From Siniperca chuatsi (Eukaryota > Chordata > Actinopteri > Centrarchiformes > Sinipercidae), in NCBI RefSeq assembly GCF_020085105.1, contig NC_058052.1, positions 27,764,233 to 27,828,232 on the forward strand: a stretch of DNA of 64,000 bases, written 5' to 3'. Under the pieces are notes generated by a model, which worked only from the letters and a program-made list of their open reading frames with translations, had not been told where the DNA came from and ran no database searches. Made by a program: the position numbers and the translations under genes. Positions 51,498-62,058 of the stretch are shown here, one piece after another; the stretch's first letter is position 1, and every line of letters begins with the position of its first letter.

Positions 51498-54400
51498 AAG
51501 TATATGATAATGTACACAGATCAATTATCAAAGTTGCGCCTGCAGGGTTTTTGGTGGTATCTTATTTGTTGGTAATAACTTAGATCTGCAGCCTACGCAG
51601 CTGCTCTTTGGCATTTCTCTTGATTTCTGTGTCCAGAAGCACAACCTGCGCCATGTTACTTGTTTACTGTAAACTCTCCTAAACACGGTCCTCTGGCAGC
51701 AGAAAACACTACAACTCTCTGAAGTGTGGGAACATCTAGAGTACAATCAGAATAAACTATCTATTCCTCTTAAAAACAAAAATACAAAGAAAAAAGTATA
51801 TTTTTTTGGTGAAAATCAGTTCAGTCTAAAAGCTCACTGAGGCTGTAATGCTAACAGAACAGAAGTCTATTTTTGATCTTTAACAGCCGTGATAAAGTAA
51901 TTGTAAAACCTGAGGGTGGTGTCAGAGAACAGGTTTTTAGTAGTGAACATGTAAGTGTTAGAGATGTGTGTGGCAGCATTGCAACGTTTTTTGTGTCCGA
52001 GGATGGTGCAAGAGTAAAGGTCGATGAAAAAAGGTTAGCCAACACCTATCTTTATGATATCGTGTCCTACGATCCCAAACCACATGAACTTAAAAAGATT
52101 CACCTATCATCTGTCCACTTCAACTTTTTTTTTTTTAGCATTTATTAAAATACATAGAAGCAAACATTCTGCTAATTCCTACAGTCACTTTCAACAGTTG
52201 GTACAAAACCAACCCTGTCGCAGCATTTGTATGAATATATTCTCCTCTTCAGCCCGCTCCATCCAGCAATATGTTAAGACATATAGACATGTGAGATATT
52301 ACGATATGATCACTAAAATACTGTGGGGAACATGAATGTCTGTACCAAAATGCCATGGCAATCCATCCAGTAGCTGTCGAGACATTACACTGGACTACAG
52401 AAAACTAAAAATGTGATGAAAAATGATTTTCGTGCTTGTATCGACAGCAGGAACCTCAGCATTTAAAGTAGCGAAAGATCTTAAATAACAGATGCAAAGG
52501 TAGTTTTGGTAGGGGCAGCAATTTTATTTGCAGTTCTGGCAGTGCTGGTAGTGCTGGTAGTAATGCTAGAAGTAGCTGTATTGATAGTAATAAGACTGTA
52601 GTAGTAATGGCTCTGATTTGAGTCTGTGGTAGCAGCAGGATTTGAACCAGCAACCCTGCGTTCATAAGTCTGTTTTAGCAGCTGTGGCCTTCAGCAGCTG
52701 CACCAACATAGCTTGCATTCTTTATTCTTCGTCTGTGGTGTTATACTCACCAGACATACATGAGCACCATGGTTCTCAGACGGAGGACTGGATGGATCAC
52801 CAGCTGCAGGACCCCTGCCCCCCTGCTGTCATGGTTACCGGCTTTAGCAGCACCGACTCGCCGCAACATCAGGTTGTTGGCAGCGTTGCCGTTCCTCAGC
52901 GCCATGTAGCGCAGAACCTATGAAGACGAGACGTTTCCTAACTCAGTTAACTCACTGTTAAGTGAATTGGTATCCATGAAACGGGCTGGTTAAATTCTGT
53001 GAATGTAAATGAAGATGGCAGCGTGGTGTAAATGCTGTCACCATGTCGTACTCAAATTTCCTATAATTTATCGTTTCCTGAGCTTATTGTGTTGAGGTGA
53101 AGGACAAGAAGTCAGGAAAGAAAAAGGGAAATTTACACATTAATTCTGGTGTAAGAGGAGGTGGAGATAAAAAAGCACAACCTCTAATATACGTTGTTTT
53201 CCCGAATCTCTACAACAGAGGTGGGGAGTGCAACGATAGCAGCACCCATAGAGTCATATTTATACACCAGGTTGAAATATACTGGCTCCCACAGCTCTCT
53301 CCTACTGACACAAGATACAACTACAGCTAAACCCACCCAGACATAACATTTGTATTAATATATTCACCTCTTCCGCTCGCTGCGTCTGACCCTGAGAATA
53401 CAGCCATCGAGGAGACTCTGGAAGAGTGCTGGAGCAAAGGAGACGAGAGGAGAGATTACCATATTGGCCCAAATATGTTTGAATAAGAGGGGGTTGTATT
53501 GTATTCAAGGACCAGACATGTACATATTCACAACAGCAGATGTTTTCTTTGAATGTAGCGATTGCTGGTTACATTAAGAGTGTTGCATTATGGGTTGCTT
53601 GTAACCTTACTGTTGCTAGATTAGCTAGTTGCAGGGAAACAATAGTATTTTTCCAAAAAACACGTGTTAGAAACTTGGATGTTGTCTTATAGTTGGCCAA
53701 ATACTTACAATATATACTTAGAACTTATAATAATAAAACTCATAACATTACCACGATAGTAACAACTAGATTACTCTCAAGATACTGAATGGAAAAATGC
53801 AGTGGACCAAAGTCCTGAAAGGACCATATCAGTGTGTTTACAAATTTTAGCTCCTTAACTACAAAACTTTATATTTTTGGTGACCATTTTTGAATACTTG
53901 TTTTACAGTTTTAGATTTTCTTAAATGTACTTTTCCTTTATTTCAAGGTAACAATTGGTTTCCATTCATTTCTGTGTGGTATGAAAATTAATTAGCAGCC
54001 TTTTGTTGCGTACGCCATCACAGTTAACATCCAGTCTACATTATTTTTTATCAGTGTCCATCATCATTTTTCAGTAATGCACTGTATTTGCTTCAACATC
54101 CAAATTTTTAAAACACTAAATTTGTGACATAGCACTGGGTGATTTGTAGAAAATAGGCTAAAAAGGTGCAAAAACCTCAGGTGTGGTCCTTTCAGTTTGT
54201 TACATTTATTGTTTTTTGATTTAGTTATATTCTATTTAGATTCTTTAAATTCCTGCATTGCCTTGAAACCGGTGCCGATCAAATATTATACAATATTTAA
54301 TCCATTCAATTTGTTCTGTGAGTTTCAGGAGTCACCGCGGGGAAGAAATGCTTCTAAAAACCACCAGTGTATTTTATTAGCTTTGGTTTTAGCTCTCTCT

Positions 54401-56533
54401 CTCTGAGCTTCGTACTCACACAGACAGCAGGAAGAACAGGACGCCGGACGAGTTGGCCACTGTGGCCAGGTTCCTCCACGGCTGGACAAAGTAGCCCAGA
54501 GCTCCAAACAGGGCGATGCCGACCGCGAAGGCCATACTGGTCAATGTCCCTGAAGAAAAGAGAAATAAAAACTCGATTCAACAGTGAAGGAACAGCAGAG
54601 GTTAGAGTGAGTTTGATCCCTGAAACAGCCATATGACCTGTTCAAGCCCAAAACTACAAAATCAAAATCCCTGATATCTTTTCTCAATATGGCACTATAT
54701 GATATTATATCTAAGCTCTATATTCAATTTAAAATGACATCGAAGAGGAAAAGCAGCAAATCCTCCCATTTCAGAAGCTACAACCAGAGAAGATCCAGCA
54801 GTAAACTGGCAGCAGGTAAAAACCAAGTCATCATTGGGTTGTTTTGGCGTTTTCGTACCGGTCATGGCCCAGTAGGACTTGCCCACGTACTCCTGAGTGA
54901 GGACGAAGCAGACGAGGCCGATGCCGCCGTTCATCAGCCCCACCAGGAGACGAGACGCAGCGAAGACCTCGTAGCTGGGTGCGAAGGCGGTCACATAACC
55001 AAAGATCACCTCAAAAAACAGACCTGGATGAAAGAAAAAGAGAGACGGGGGGAGAGACTGAATGAATGTAAGATCGGTCGCATTATGGCCCATACCTGAT
55101 CTGCTTAATAAGGTCAGTATGGGGATACTTTGCTTTAAACTGTGGTTATTTCCTGTAAAGTAGACCCCACATATACACTCACTCCCTGAATTGGTGGTTT
55201 GTTGTTTCACAGCTGTGAAATTGAAATTTCCCATGCCATCACTGTAGGCAAATATCTAAAAAGAGCCCTTATTGCTAAGACTTTCTTTTTAAAGCCTTAA
55301 ATTAAAATCTGTTCAATCTACAAATAGAAGTAAATAACTCTTCTTCTTAAATGTTCTAAATCAGGCTCATTGATTATGAGACAAACAACCCGTCTAATCA
55401 CGGTGTGTGGTTTCCCTCACCTGTCAAGTAGACGGGTCTCCTGCCGATCCTGTCAGAGAGCGGCCCAAAGACGATGTTCCCGACCAGAAGCCCGGCGAAG
55501 AACAGCGACCCAGCTAAACTGACCTTATAGGCCTGCTGCTTGATGAGAAACCACTGGGGAACACAGAGACAGGAGGAAACCACTTACAGTCTTTCTAAGC
55601 TTTATTTGTGGACTAAAGCTTCACTGATGCCTTCGCTGGGTAAAAGTGAAAATGCAAATGAACTCTGGCTCCCTCACCTCGGTCACTATGGAGTCGACGT
55701 CCTCTGTAAAGACGACGTGTCGGAGGAGCTCCTGCTGGCTGGATGGGACACCGTCCTGCTGCTCGATCCGGTACTGTGGCGTAAATCCAATCAGAACGAT
55801 CAGCATGGACTGACAGGCCATGTACACCTGAAACACACAGATCACTACCATCACTACTACTGCAACATCAGGATGTGACCATGCACTGCTTCTCAAACCT
55901 GGAAACAATATTTTTCAGCTGTTGTGTATTAGGGCTGAACGATCTAGAAAAAACATCTAATTGCAGTTATACTGACTGATATTGCAATTGCGATGTAATA
56001 TGCGATATTAAAGGGAATGATCATATTTACATCATTATTCTCATTTTCATTGGAAAAAACATATTAAAATGATTATGGTGTGATTTTTGCACCAAACAAA
56101 GATGTTTTCTTAAGTCTGTAGAATATGATATGTAGGGCAGGACATCTCTGCAGCATGACAATAACTAATTTAAATAATATAAATAATAAATAATATTTCA
56201 TTTAAAATGGTATTTTTACACACATTTCGCCTTTAACAAATATTGCGATTTCGATTAAAAAAAATTAAATTAGTTGTTTAAGCCCTATTGTGTATCCTCA
56301 TATTGAAACATTTTCTAACCCCAAACTAAACAACAACAACTTCTTACAGTGAAAAGGCCTGTAATCAGCATACAGACCACCTTAAGACAACAATAACCAC
56401 CATTGAAGCAGTTTCAGAGATAGCAGCTCCTTCATGCAGGCTGAGTTTGCTTAACAAGTAAAGATTAACTCTAATAACTTACTATAGTCTGTAAAACAAG
56501 CTAAACAAACTATGAACCAAAACAAATATGGAG

Positions 56534-56582
<49 letters not shown>

Positions 56583-57230
56583 CTTAAAAGAGATGTTGTG
56601 GTGTTTTACACTGGTCTAGACAAAACCTCATCGTGTAAATAATAGCATAATGTAAACTTTTGTTATTTTAGCTTGGTTAGGTTTAACGACTGCTAGCTAG
56701 ATAGAAGGAAGGTTAGCTTAGCCATAAGGGGCGCTTTGACAAACTTCCTTTAAAGATGCGGACGTTTGCGAATAAATTAGATATTGGTGACAGTACATAG
56801 GAAGTGGGAAATTACTTAAAGTAATTTAGTAATACGTAGGCTGTTGTGATAAATTCGGCATATGTTTGACGTGCCTATGAGCCATTTCCTTTCAATAAAT
56901 GTTAAGCTTTTCGACATGTATCGCAGTGCGTGTAAATGCAACGATAGATATCGGGGCTGTGCTGGAATAAGAGGTTCGATACAAGTAATTTATGTTTAAA
57001 CGAACGCTTTGAATGCCCGAATCAAAGAGTAGCTCGTATAGATCGGCTGCCTTATATGCAAGTTTGCCGATAAACAAGGCGACACTATTCTCTCTGATTT
57101 TTGAAGAGAGTCTGGTGCAGAGTTCTCTACTCTGAAAAGTGCACTTGCTGCGCTCGTACCTAGCGAAATTGTAAACAAGTGGTGACAGCTAAAACGTTTT
57201 AGCACTAAATGTTATTTTGTTCGTCTACCG

Positions 57231-57273
<43 letters not shown>

Positions 57274-57483
57274 CCCTCCGGCAGATACTGAAAGCCACGT
57301 AGCGGTACCGCTGTTCGGTAACTCAGCTACGGCTGCAACGTTATAGCAGGGACGCTTTCCGGGGTTCTTGGTTCTCATGTATAAGATAAATACACTAACC
57401 TGTGTCAGAACGAGGACAGCCACTGCCCGCTTCTGGTACGGCCCAAACTCACCGACAACTTGAAAAGCTTCTTCTAAATCCAT
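47165..57483 (-). CDS. slc22a15-like: SLC22A15-like organic ion transporter (MFS)
   Basis: Thirteen exons with matching phases encode 500 residues: 57400-57483, 55678-55827, 55421-55553, 54859-55023, 54420-54549, 53368-53428, 52751-52917, 51299-51439, 50860-50945, 49933-50041, 49754-49826, 48055-48213, 47165-47209. The start [14 protein letters not shown] matches the SLC22A15 N-terminus. MFS motif A is [10 protein letters not shown] (108-117). [11 protein letters not shown] (224-234) and [15 protein letters not shown] are SLC22 signatures. About twelve membrane spans are expected at the cell surface. The first extracellular loop is short (about 50 residues), which helps explain a length below the human protein (about 547). 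The last exon encodes only [14 protein letters not shown]. If its donor (AAG|GTGACA) is not used, the frame ends 20 codons later at 47992. Human SLC22A15 lies on another chromosome from TBC1D12/KIF11, so this may be a separate paralogue. The substrate is unknown. Confidence 0.9.
47532..47925 (+). mobile_element. Tc1-like transposon 3' remnant
   Basis: The plus strand encodes [17 protein letters not shown], an in-frame TGA, then [15 protein letters not shown] and [15 protein letters not shown], ending at 47738. This is the C-terminus of a Tc1 transposase with the last catalytic acidic residue in NPIE. The downstream text GGGGGCAATCACTATTTCAC is the element's 3' region. The 5' part is missing and a stop interrupts the frame. 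It lies antisense in intron 12 of the transporter. Confidence 0.85.
49831..49846. repeat. short (CA)n at a transporter acceptor
   Basis: On the sense strand (TG)n runs into TTTCAG|GAACGC, the acceptor of exon 11. A similar short array (48219-48230) precedes the exon 12 acceptor. Confidence 0.9.
50956..50978. repeat. (CA)n near a transporter acceptor
   Basis: On the sense strand (TG)n ends about 8 nt before the exon 9 acceptor (GTACAG|GGCTGG). Confidence 0.93.
51446..51495. repeat. (CA)n microsatellite at a transporter acceptor
   Basis: On the sense strand a 50-bp (TG)n array ends in TTTGCAG|GTATGC, the acceptor of exon 8. Confidence 0.97.
52135..52268 (-). pseudogene. possible relic duplicate of transporter exon 6
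   Basis: On the minus strand GGAGCGGGCTGAAGAG then GAGAATATATTCATACAAAT resembles the end of exon 6 and its donor, GCGAGCGGAAGAG|GTGAATATATTAATACAA. The GT is changed to GA. Weaker similarity continues about 110 bp into the following intron sequence. This suggests an old tandem duplication of the exon 6 end inside intron 6, now unable to splice. Confidence 0.4.
52623..52715 (-). mobile_element. tRNA-derived SINE head, degenerate
   Basis: The minus strand carries GGGTTGCTGGTTCAAATCC (B box) with an A-box-like GGTGCAGCTGCTGAAGGC upstream. The acceptor stem does not pair, so it is a SINE head rather than a tRNA gene. Confidence 0.5.
55922..56295. mobile_element. hAT-type MITE with 8-bp target duplication
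   Basis: The element (55930-56287) begins TAGGGCTGAACGAT and ends GTTTAAGCCCTA. It is flanked on both sides by TTGTGTAT, a perfect 8-bp target duplication, diagnostic of hAT. The interior is AT-rich with ATTGCGAT words and no transposase frame. It lies in intron 1 of the transporter. Confidence 0.9.
56536..56580. repeat. (TA)n microsatellite
   Basis: About 22 TA units in transporter intron 1. Confidence 0.97.
57236..57272. repeat. poly(A) homopolymer, 37 nt
   Basis: Uninterrupted A run (T on the sense strand), about 130 bp after the exon 1 donor of the transporter. It lacks a recognisable retroposon body on its 5' side. Confidence 0.95.
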
Positions 57484-57616
57484 CCCAGGCAGGGCGACCA
57501 GGCGGCTCTCTGGTTTAGCGTCACCACCCCAAAGAGCAAAGAGCTGCGAGCGTGACCCGCGCTCACTTCCGGCTTCGCTTCGCTTTGCTTCCTGCGTCCA
57601 TTACAAAGAAGAGAAA
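57484..57616 (-). promoter_or_regulatory. probable SLC22A15-like promoter
   Basis: The short space upstream of the start codon is GC-rich. It carries an ETS-type CCGGAAGT on the sense strand (57572-57565), a common TATA-less promoter element. A retroelement tail begins at 57617, so the local promoter before the repeat is only about 130 bp. Confidence 0.45.
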
Positions 57617-57985
57617 TCATCAGAATCAGAAAATACTTTATTGATCCCCGAGGGGAAACTCTTTTTGTCACAGCTACTCACTGTCACGTCAGTGCACACA
57701 GGATGAGAAGTACTAAGCAAATCAGAATATAATACACTATAATACAGGCAAGATAAATTAAGTACAAAGTGGGTGTAAGTATAAAATTAAAATAAGTGTG
57801 AAGTACAAAGTGGATTTACCGGTTCATGATAAGTATGTACGGTATAATAATACAATGTAATAATATAAGTAATAGTGCATGAACTGTCAAGTTAAGTGTA
57901 GCTTATTAAGGTGATTATGAGACGGTGGATATTGCACAGCAGTAATAGAGGTATGAATAAATATCAATAAATAATGACAAGTCTA
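57617..57985 (-). mobile_element. non-LTR retroelement 3' fragment, copy 3
   Basis: In reverse orientation this is the longest copy of the family seen at 3488-3788 and 18026-18182, ending GGGATCAATAAAGTATTTTC and TCTGATTCTGATGA on the minus strand. It abuts the transporter promoter. Confidence 0.8.
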
Positions 57986-59031
57986 CAGTCTGTGTAGCGG
58001 TGAGACAGATTTATTTAAAAAAAGGCACTTTACAATCACTCGCCAATCAAAACGTTAAAATGCTAAACTACAATAAATACAAAACATGTGCTTTTATTTT
58101 TTTTTACCTTATCTATATCAGTCCAAAACAAGAAGGCGCTTGACTTAATTCAAAAGAGGACAAAAATAAGAAAAGCCAAATACATGATCACAGAAGTGCA
58201 TTCAAAAAAACAATGACAGTCCTATAACATTAAGCAGATTGAGCCAGATTAGTTTCTGTTTCTCTTTTATATATGAATAGATCTTATTGCACTTTTCCTA
58301 TAGAGCAGGTCAAGATCGTAGTCTTTATAATATTAATTACAGAGACCCAACAAATGCAATTTACAGATGGTCCAAATGCTGTTGGCACTGAACATGCACT
58401 CATCATGCCATCAGCACAGAAGCATGTGTGATATGACGTGTTTATACAACATGCATTCAATCAATCTGCCTCTTCTTCAACTACCAAGTGATGCAGGACA
58501 AAATCACCGACTCCAAAAGGTGAGCTACAATGATGTGTTTGGATTTCTTCAAGTTTAAATAAAAAACACAGCTCCTCGTGTTTATTACTGGGAATCTCAG
58601 TTCATCAACTCACACAGCATTGTTGTTGTTGTTTTGTTTTGTTTTAAGAGCTTGGAGATTTAATATTTCACCTTTTAGAAGCCTATTTTGTTTGGATCAC
58701 ATGGGATTGTCGTAATACTGAGCTGCAGCGAAGTGGACCCTAAAAGGCAGTTACAGTCCATCTTCCCTCTCTCAGTTTTATTTCCGTGCCCAAATCGCCC
58801 AGCCGTATTAGTAACAATCTATATACATGTTGCTGTTTCAAAGCAATACAATATAATCACATTTTCATCATGTTTGTCCCCATCAACTGTATTGTTTCGC
58901 GAATGAAGTCTGAAAATGATTCCGCTTTGCGAGTAACAGTCGACACACAGGTCAACGCCAACACCTGTTCCCTTAATGTATATGGAGCTGACCCCGAGAC
59001 CCCGAGACCCCGAGACAGGAGCTCCACAGCC
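57986..59031. other. intergenic region, includes the Ig gene 3' UTR
   Basis: A fragment of the inverted-repeat family (CAGAGACCCAACAAAT) lies at 58276-58350. A minus-strand AATAAA at 58782-58777, about 250 bp past the Ig gene stop, is a good candidate for its poly(A) signal. A second lies near 58579-58584. No other exon is seen. Confidence 0.5.
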
Positions 59032-59997
59032 TCATGCTTCAGCTCCTCCATCCGACTCTTTTGGGGCGAGTCGTTCAGTCTGAGAGTCGGCTGGAGGTTC
59101 AGGAGAAGGCTGTCCATTTCCAGGTGTGGAACCAGAGTCTTTTAGAGGGAGTCGTTCAATCTCATTTTCATTGGCTGGAACTTCAACAGAAACCGCCGGC
59201 TGTCCATTTCCAGATGTGGAACCCGAGGCGTTTAGAGGGACTTGTTCATTCTTATTTCTAAAGAAATACTCCAAGATACGTTTCCGTTTCCAAATTACCA
59301 ACCCAGCCGCAATTAAGAGGAGCAACAACATGAAGACGCTGACACCGACGGCCACCCCAACTGACCCTTCCTCTTGGAAGAACGGATTGCTGCAGGGTTC
59401 ACTTTCTTTCTGGCTGACCGGGTTCTTGATCCGGCAGGTGAAGGTTTTAACATGTGCTGTCTCCTCCTTGAGGAGCTGCATGGTCTTATTCCCCGACTTG
59501 CTCCACTCTCCGTCTCCCTCCTTCCAGCTGTAGGTGACGGGTTCGGCCCCTGCAGTGTCTCCACCGCAGGTCAGCGTGCAACTGTCCGAATCACGGGTGC
59601 ATGTCAGCGGCCCTAACAATAAGGCAGGCTGGGGCACTTTCTTGATCACTTTAACATCATAATCCGGAGGGTGGACGGCGTTGTTGATCTCCAGTGAATA
59701 TCTCCCCTGGTCAGCCATGCTCATGTTGTTGATTTCCAGATGTCCTGTGGTTTTCTCCAGGGTTGTGCGGCCCTTAAAGCTGCGATAGTAAGTCACCGTA
59801 GGATCACCCTGCACCCATTCAGCCAAAAGATCGCCTTTGTGTTTCCACAGGATGCTGGTGAGACTTACGGAGACAGAAGGCCTCAAGACTAGTTTACCGC
59901 CAACCACAAAGTATTTATCTTCGGCGTGAGCAGAGTTCAGCAGCGCCAACAGCAGGACTACCAGGGGCCCAAACCCCGTCCGCGTCTCCATGTTCAC
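59032..59997 (-). CDS. CD2/SLAM-family-like Ig receptor, coding region in one exon
   Basis: 321 residues. A signal peptide (1-25, LVVLLLALLNSAHA) is followed by Ig domain 1 (about 26-120) with core Trp51 and DQGRY but no cysteines, as in CD2/SLAM/CD48 first domains. Ig domain 2 (about 121-207) has Cys133, 140, 144, 188 and 202 and Trp158. The membrane span is about 213-235, then KRKR and an 80-residue tail. The tail has imperfect repeats (E-x-L-P-L-K/N-x-SGST-x-GNGQP) and no SLAM-type TxYxxV/I motif; its only tyrosine is just inside the membrane. Family members mediate leukocyte adhesion and signalling. The ligand cannot be predicted. The coding region has no intron, but a splice acceptor (TTCTTCCAG) lies just before the start, suggesting a noncoding first exon. 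The first of two close Met codons was chosen. A broken sister copy lies at 41017-41842. Confidence 0.85.
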   Translation of the reverse strand: MNMETRTGFGPLVVLLLALLNSAHAEDKYFVVGGKLVLRPSVSVSLTSILWKHKGDLLAEWVQGDPTVTYYRSFKGRTTLEKTTGHLEINNMSMADQGRYSLEINNAVHPPDYDVKVIKKVPQPALLLGPLTCTRDSDSCTLTCGGDTAGAEPVTYSWKEGDGEWSKSGNKTMQLLKEETAHVKTFTCRIKNPVSQKESEPCSNPFFQEEGSVGVAVGVSVFMLLLLLIAAGLVIWKRKRILEYFFRNKNEQVPLNASGSTSGNGQPAVSVEVPANENEIERLPLKDSGSTPGNGQPSPEPPADSQTERLAPKESDGGAEA

Positions 59998-60618
59998 GGA
60001 TCAATACAGGACTGGAAGAAAATCGACCTTCTTATCAACAAAATCGACGATTTTTAGTCCGTCAGACGCCGAGAATGCGTCCACACCCTTCCTTCTTCAA
60101 CGTCGCTGCTGAAGCAACGGGACAGCGCGTCCATCGACGAGGACCCCGGATTGTTCTTAGGTGTCCTTCTCAATGCGCGATTAAATTTCGATTAATTTTA
60201 ATCTCTAACTCAGAGCATATTCAAGAATTACCGCCTGCTACATATCACACAGCTACGATTTATTAGCGTGTGCGTTATAGCGATTCTAACTTAGTCAACT
60301 AATTACACGTTTAGTTTGAATCTGTACAGGCATTAAAACTAGCCAACTATCAACGTTGGTTAGCTATCCAGAATAGCTTCCCTCAGCGAGCTAGTAGTTT
60401 AAACACATTTAGGGGAAAAAACATTAATACAAATAGTGTCCTTTCTGTTTTTTAAGTAAAGTAAAGAAAAGTATCCCGGTTAAGGTTATACTGTTTGGTA
60501 TTCATGTTGAAAGGTAAATTATGGCTTTTAGCAGGCATTTTCTCGGTGTCCTGTCAGCACAGCAGATCACGAGTAGAACGCATTTGATTGGGAAGACATT
60601 ATCTAGCGCTACACCAGT

Positions 60619-60637
60619 GGAAAACGAAAGTGAAAGC
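60619..60637 (+). promoter_or_regulatory. ISRE/IRF-type element upstream of the Ig gene
   Basis: GGAAAACGAAAGTGAAAGC contains three GAAA units spaced by two bases, the consensus for interferon-stimulated response elements. It lies about 620 bp upstream of the Ig start codon, close to where a noncoding first exon would be expected. Function is inferred from the motif alone. Confidence 0.5.
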
Positions 60638-60754
60638 TGGCGCTTTCCCCTTGTGAACTAACTTAATACAGGGTGTGGATGGTAACACCCATATAACATC
60701 ATGCTTTGGTACAGTTATTTAACAGTGTAAAAATCAACATATTTATACGTGTGT

Positions 60755-61090
60755 GTGTGTATATCTATCTATATAGATAGATATATATCTATATATAGAT
60801 ATATACATCTATAGACAGTTATTTAACAATGTAAAATATATATATATATAGATATATATGTATAGATATTTATAGATAGATATATATGTATAGATAGATA
60901 GATATGGGTGCTTGTGGATGTTGGAACACTGAGCTACTAGTTGCTTCGCTGTAAGCCTTGATTGTGGGTTTCGAAGTAACCATTCATCCCACATCCTTTG
61001 CATGTAACCCCTCTGACTAGGGTTACTGATACTGAGATATAGATAGACAGATATATATAGATCGATATAGAGCGATATATATAGATCTGC
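60755..61090. repeat. imperfect TATC/GATA microsatellite cluster
   Basis: Three runs of mixed TATC, GATA and TA units (about 60755-60815, 60838-60906 and 61035-61085) are separated by unique DNA. Confidence 0.9.
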
Positions 61091-62058
61091 TCAAATCAAA
61101 ATACTTTTGTTCATACAGCCCTAAATTTCAGGAATCAAAACTCCACATTTTTTTATTTTCACATGAATTGCTACCACACCTGTTTTGGTTGGAACACCTT
61201 GATTTTGTAAGGATAACCAACAACCTTCCAAAGTAGGGTTATTGACCATAATTTAAAATACTTTTTTCATTTTGTTGCGTCTACCTAAAGTTTTTCCCTA
61301 ATCACAAACATCAAAACAAACCATTCCTAAATTATCAGAGGTAACGTTTTAAGCAAATCCTTCTGCACGTAAATAGATTTATTGTGTGAAACTAAAAAAG
61401 CCCTTTAAATTGCCTTTTTGAGGAACTACCCACATCTGAAAAAATGGCGCACAGAATTCAGTTAACGCTTGGCTCACACCACCTACCACAAAGCCGCATT
61501 CAGAGCTATGTGCTCACATGTCGGCCATAAATTACTGAAAGTCTAACAAAGTCTTTCTCATTAGTAGTCTGAGGATAATAGAAAACAGCTACATCTTTGA
61601 CAGCTTGTAAAGTGTCCCAATGAGATCTGAAACTCCTGCGCACAGTCCAAGCGTACTTTAGCAGTTAGAAATGACCAGAAATATGCTACTTGACCACTTG
61701 TTAATACTGTAAGTGCGGGTATTGGGACAGATCCTGTTGCTTTTGTTAAAAGAAAAAGAATTTGTTCCTCATTTTGGATAAACATGATAAACCCCGTTCA
61801 GCTCTTCTCAGAATAAAAGTGCATATCACCGTGTGCTAGTCAAACTTTATCTACTGGAATTAATAATTACCAAACGTATAAAAACAAGTATAAATCTCTT
61901 TAATTTTACAAGCAACTTGAAAATGTCAAGACAATTATGGTACTAAAACAGGAGACAGTTCATGAGACAGCATCCTAACATTTAGAAGACAAAATGATTA
62001 AAAATATGAGAAAGAGTCAGACAGTAATAACAGTTTACAAGAATACATTAAAACTGTT
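61091..62058. other. intergenic region and kif11 3' UTR
   Basis: No coding exon. On the minus strand ATTAAA at 61904-61899 lies about 155 bp past the kif11 stop and could be its poly(A) signal. An AATAAA lies farther on, near 61384-61379. Confidence 0.5.

Noticed and set aside
51873..52148. Plus-strand frame of 91 codons in transporter intron 7
   Set aside because: The text reads plausibly at first, but it has no splice sites, ends in a poly-T-encoded Phe run and lies antisense in an intron. No family is recognised.
52623..52715. Functional tRNA gene on the minus strand
   Set aside because: The B box is good but the acceptor and anticodon stems do not pair. It fits a decayed SINE head.
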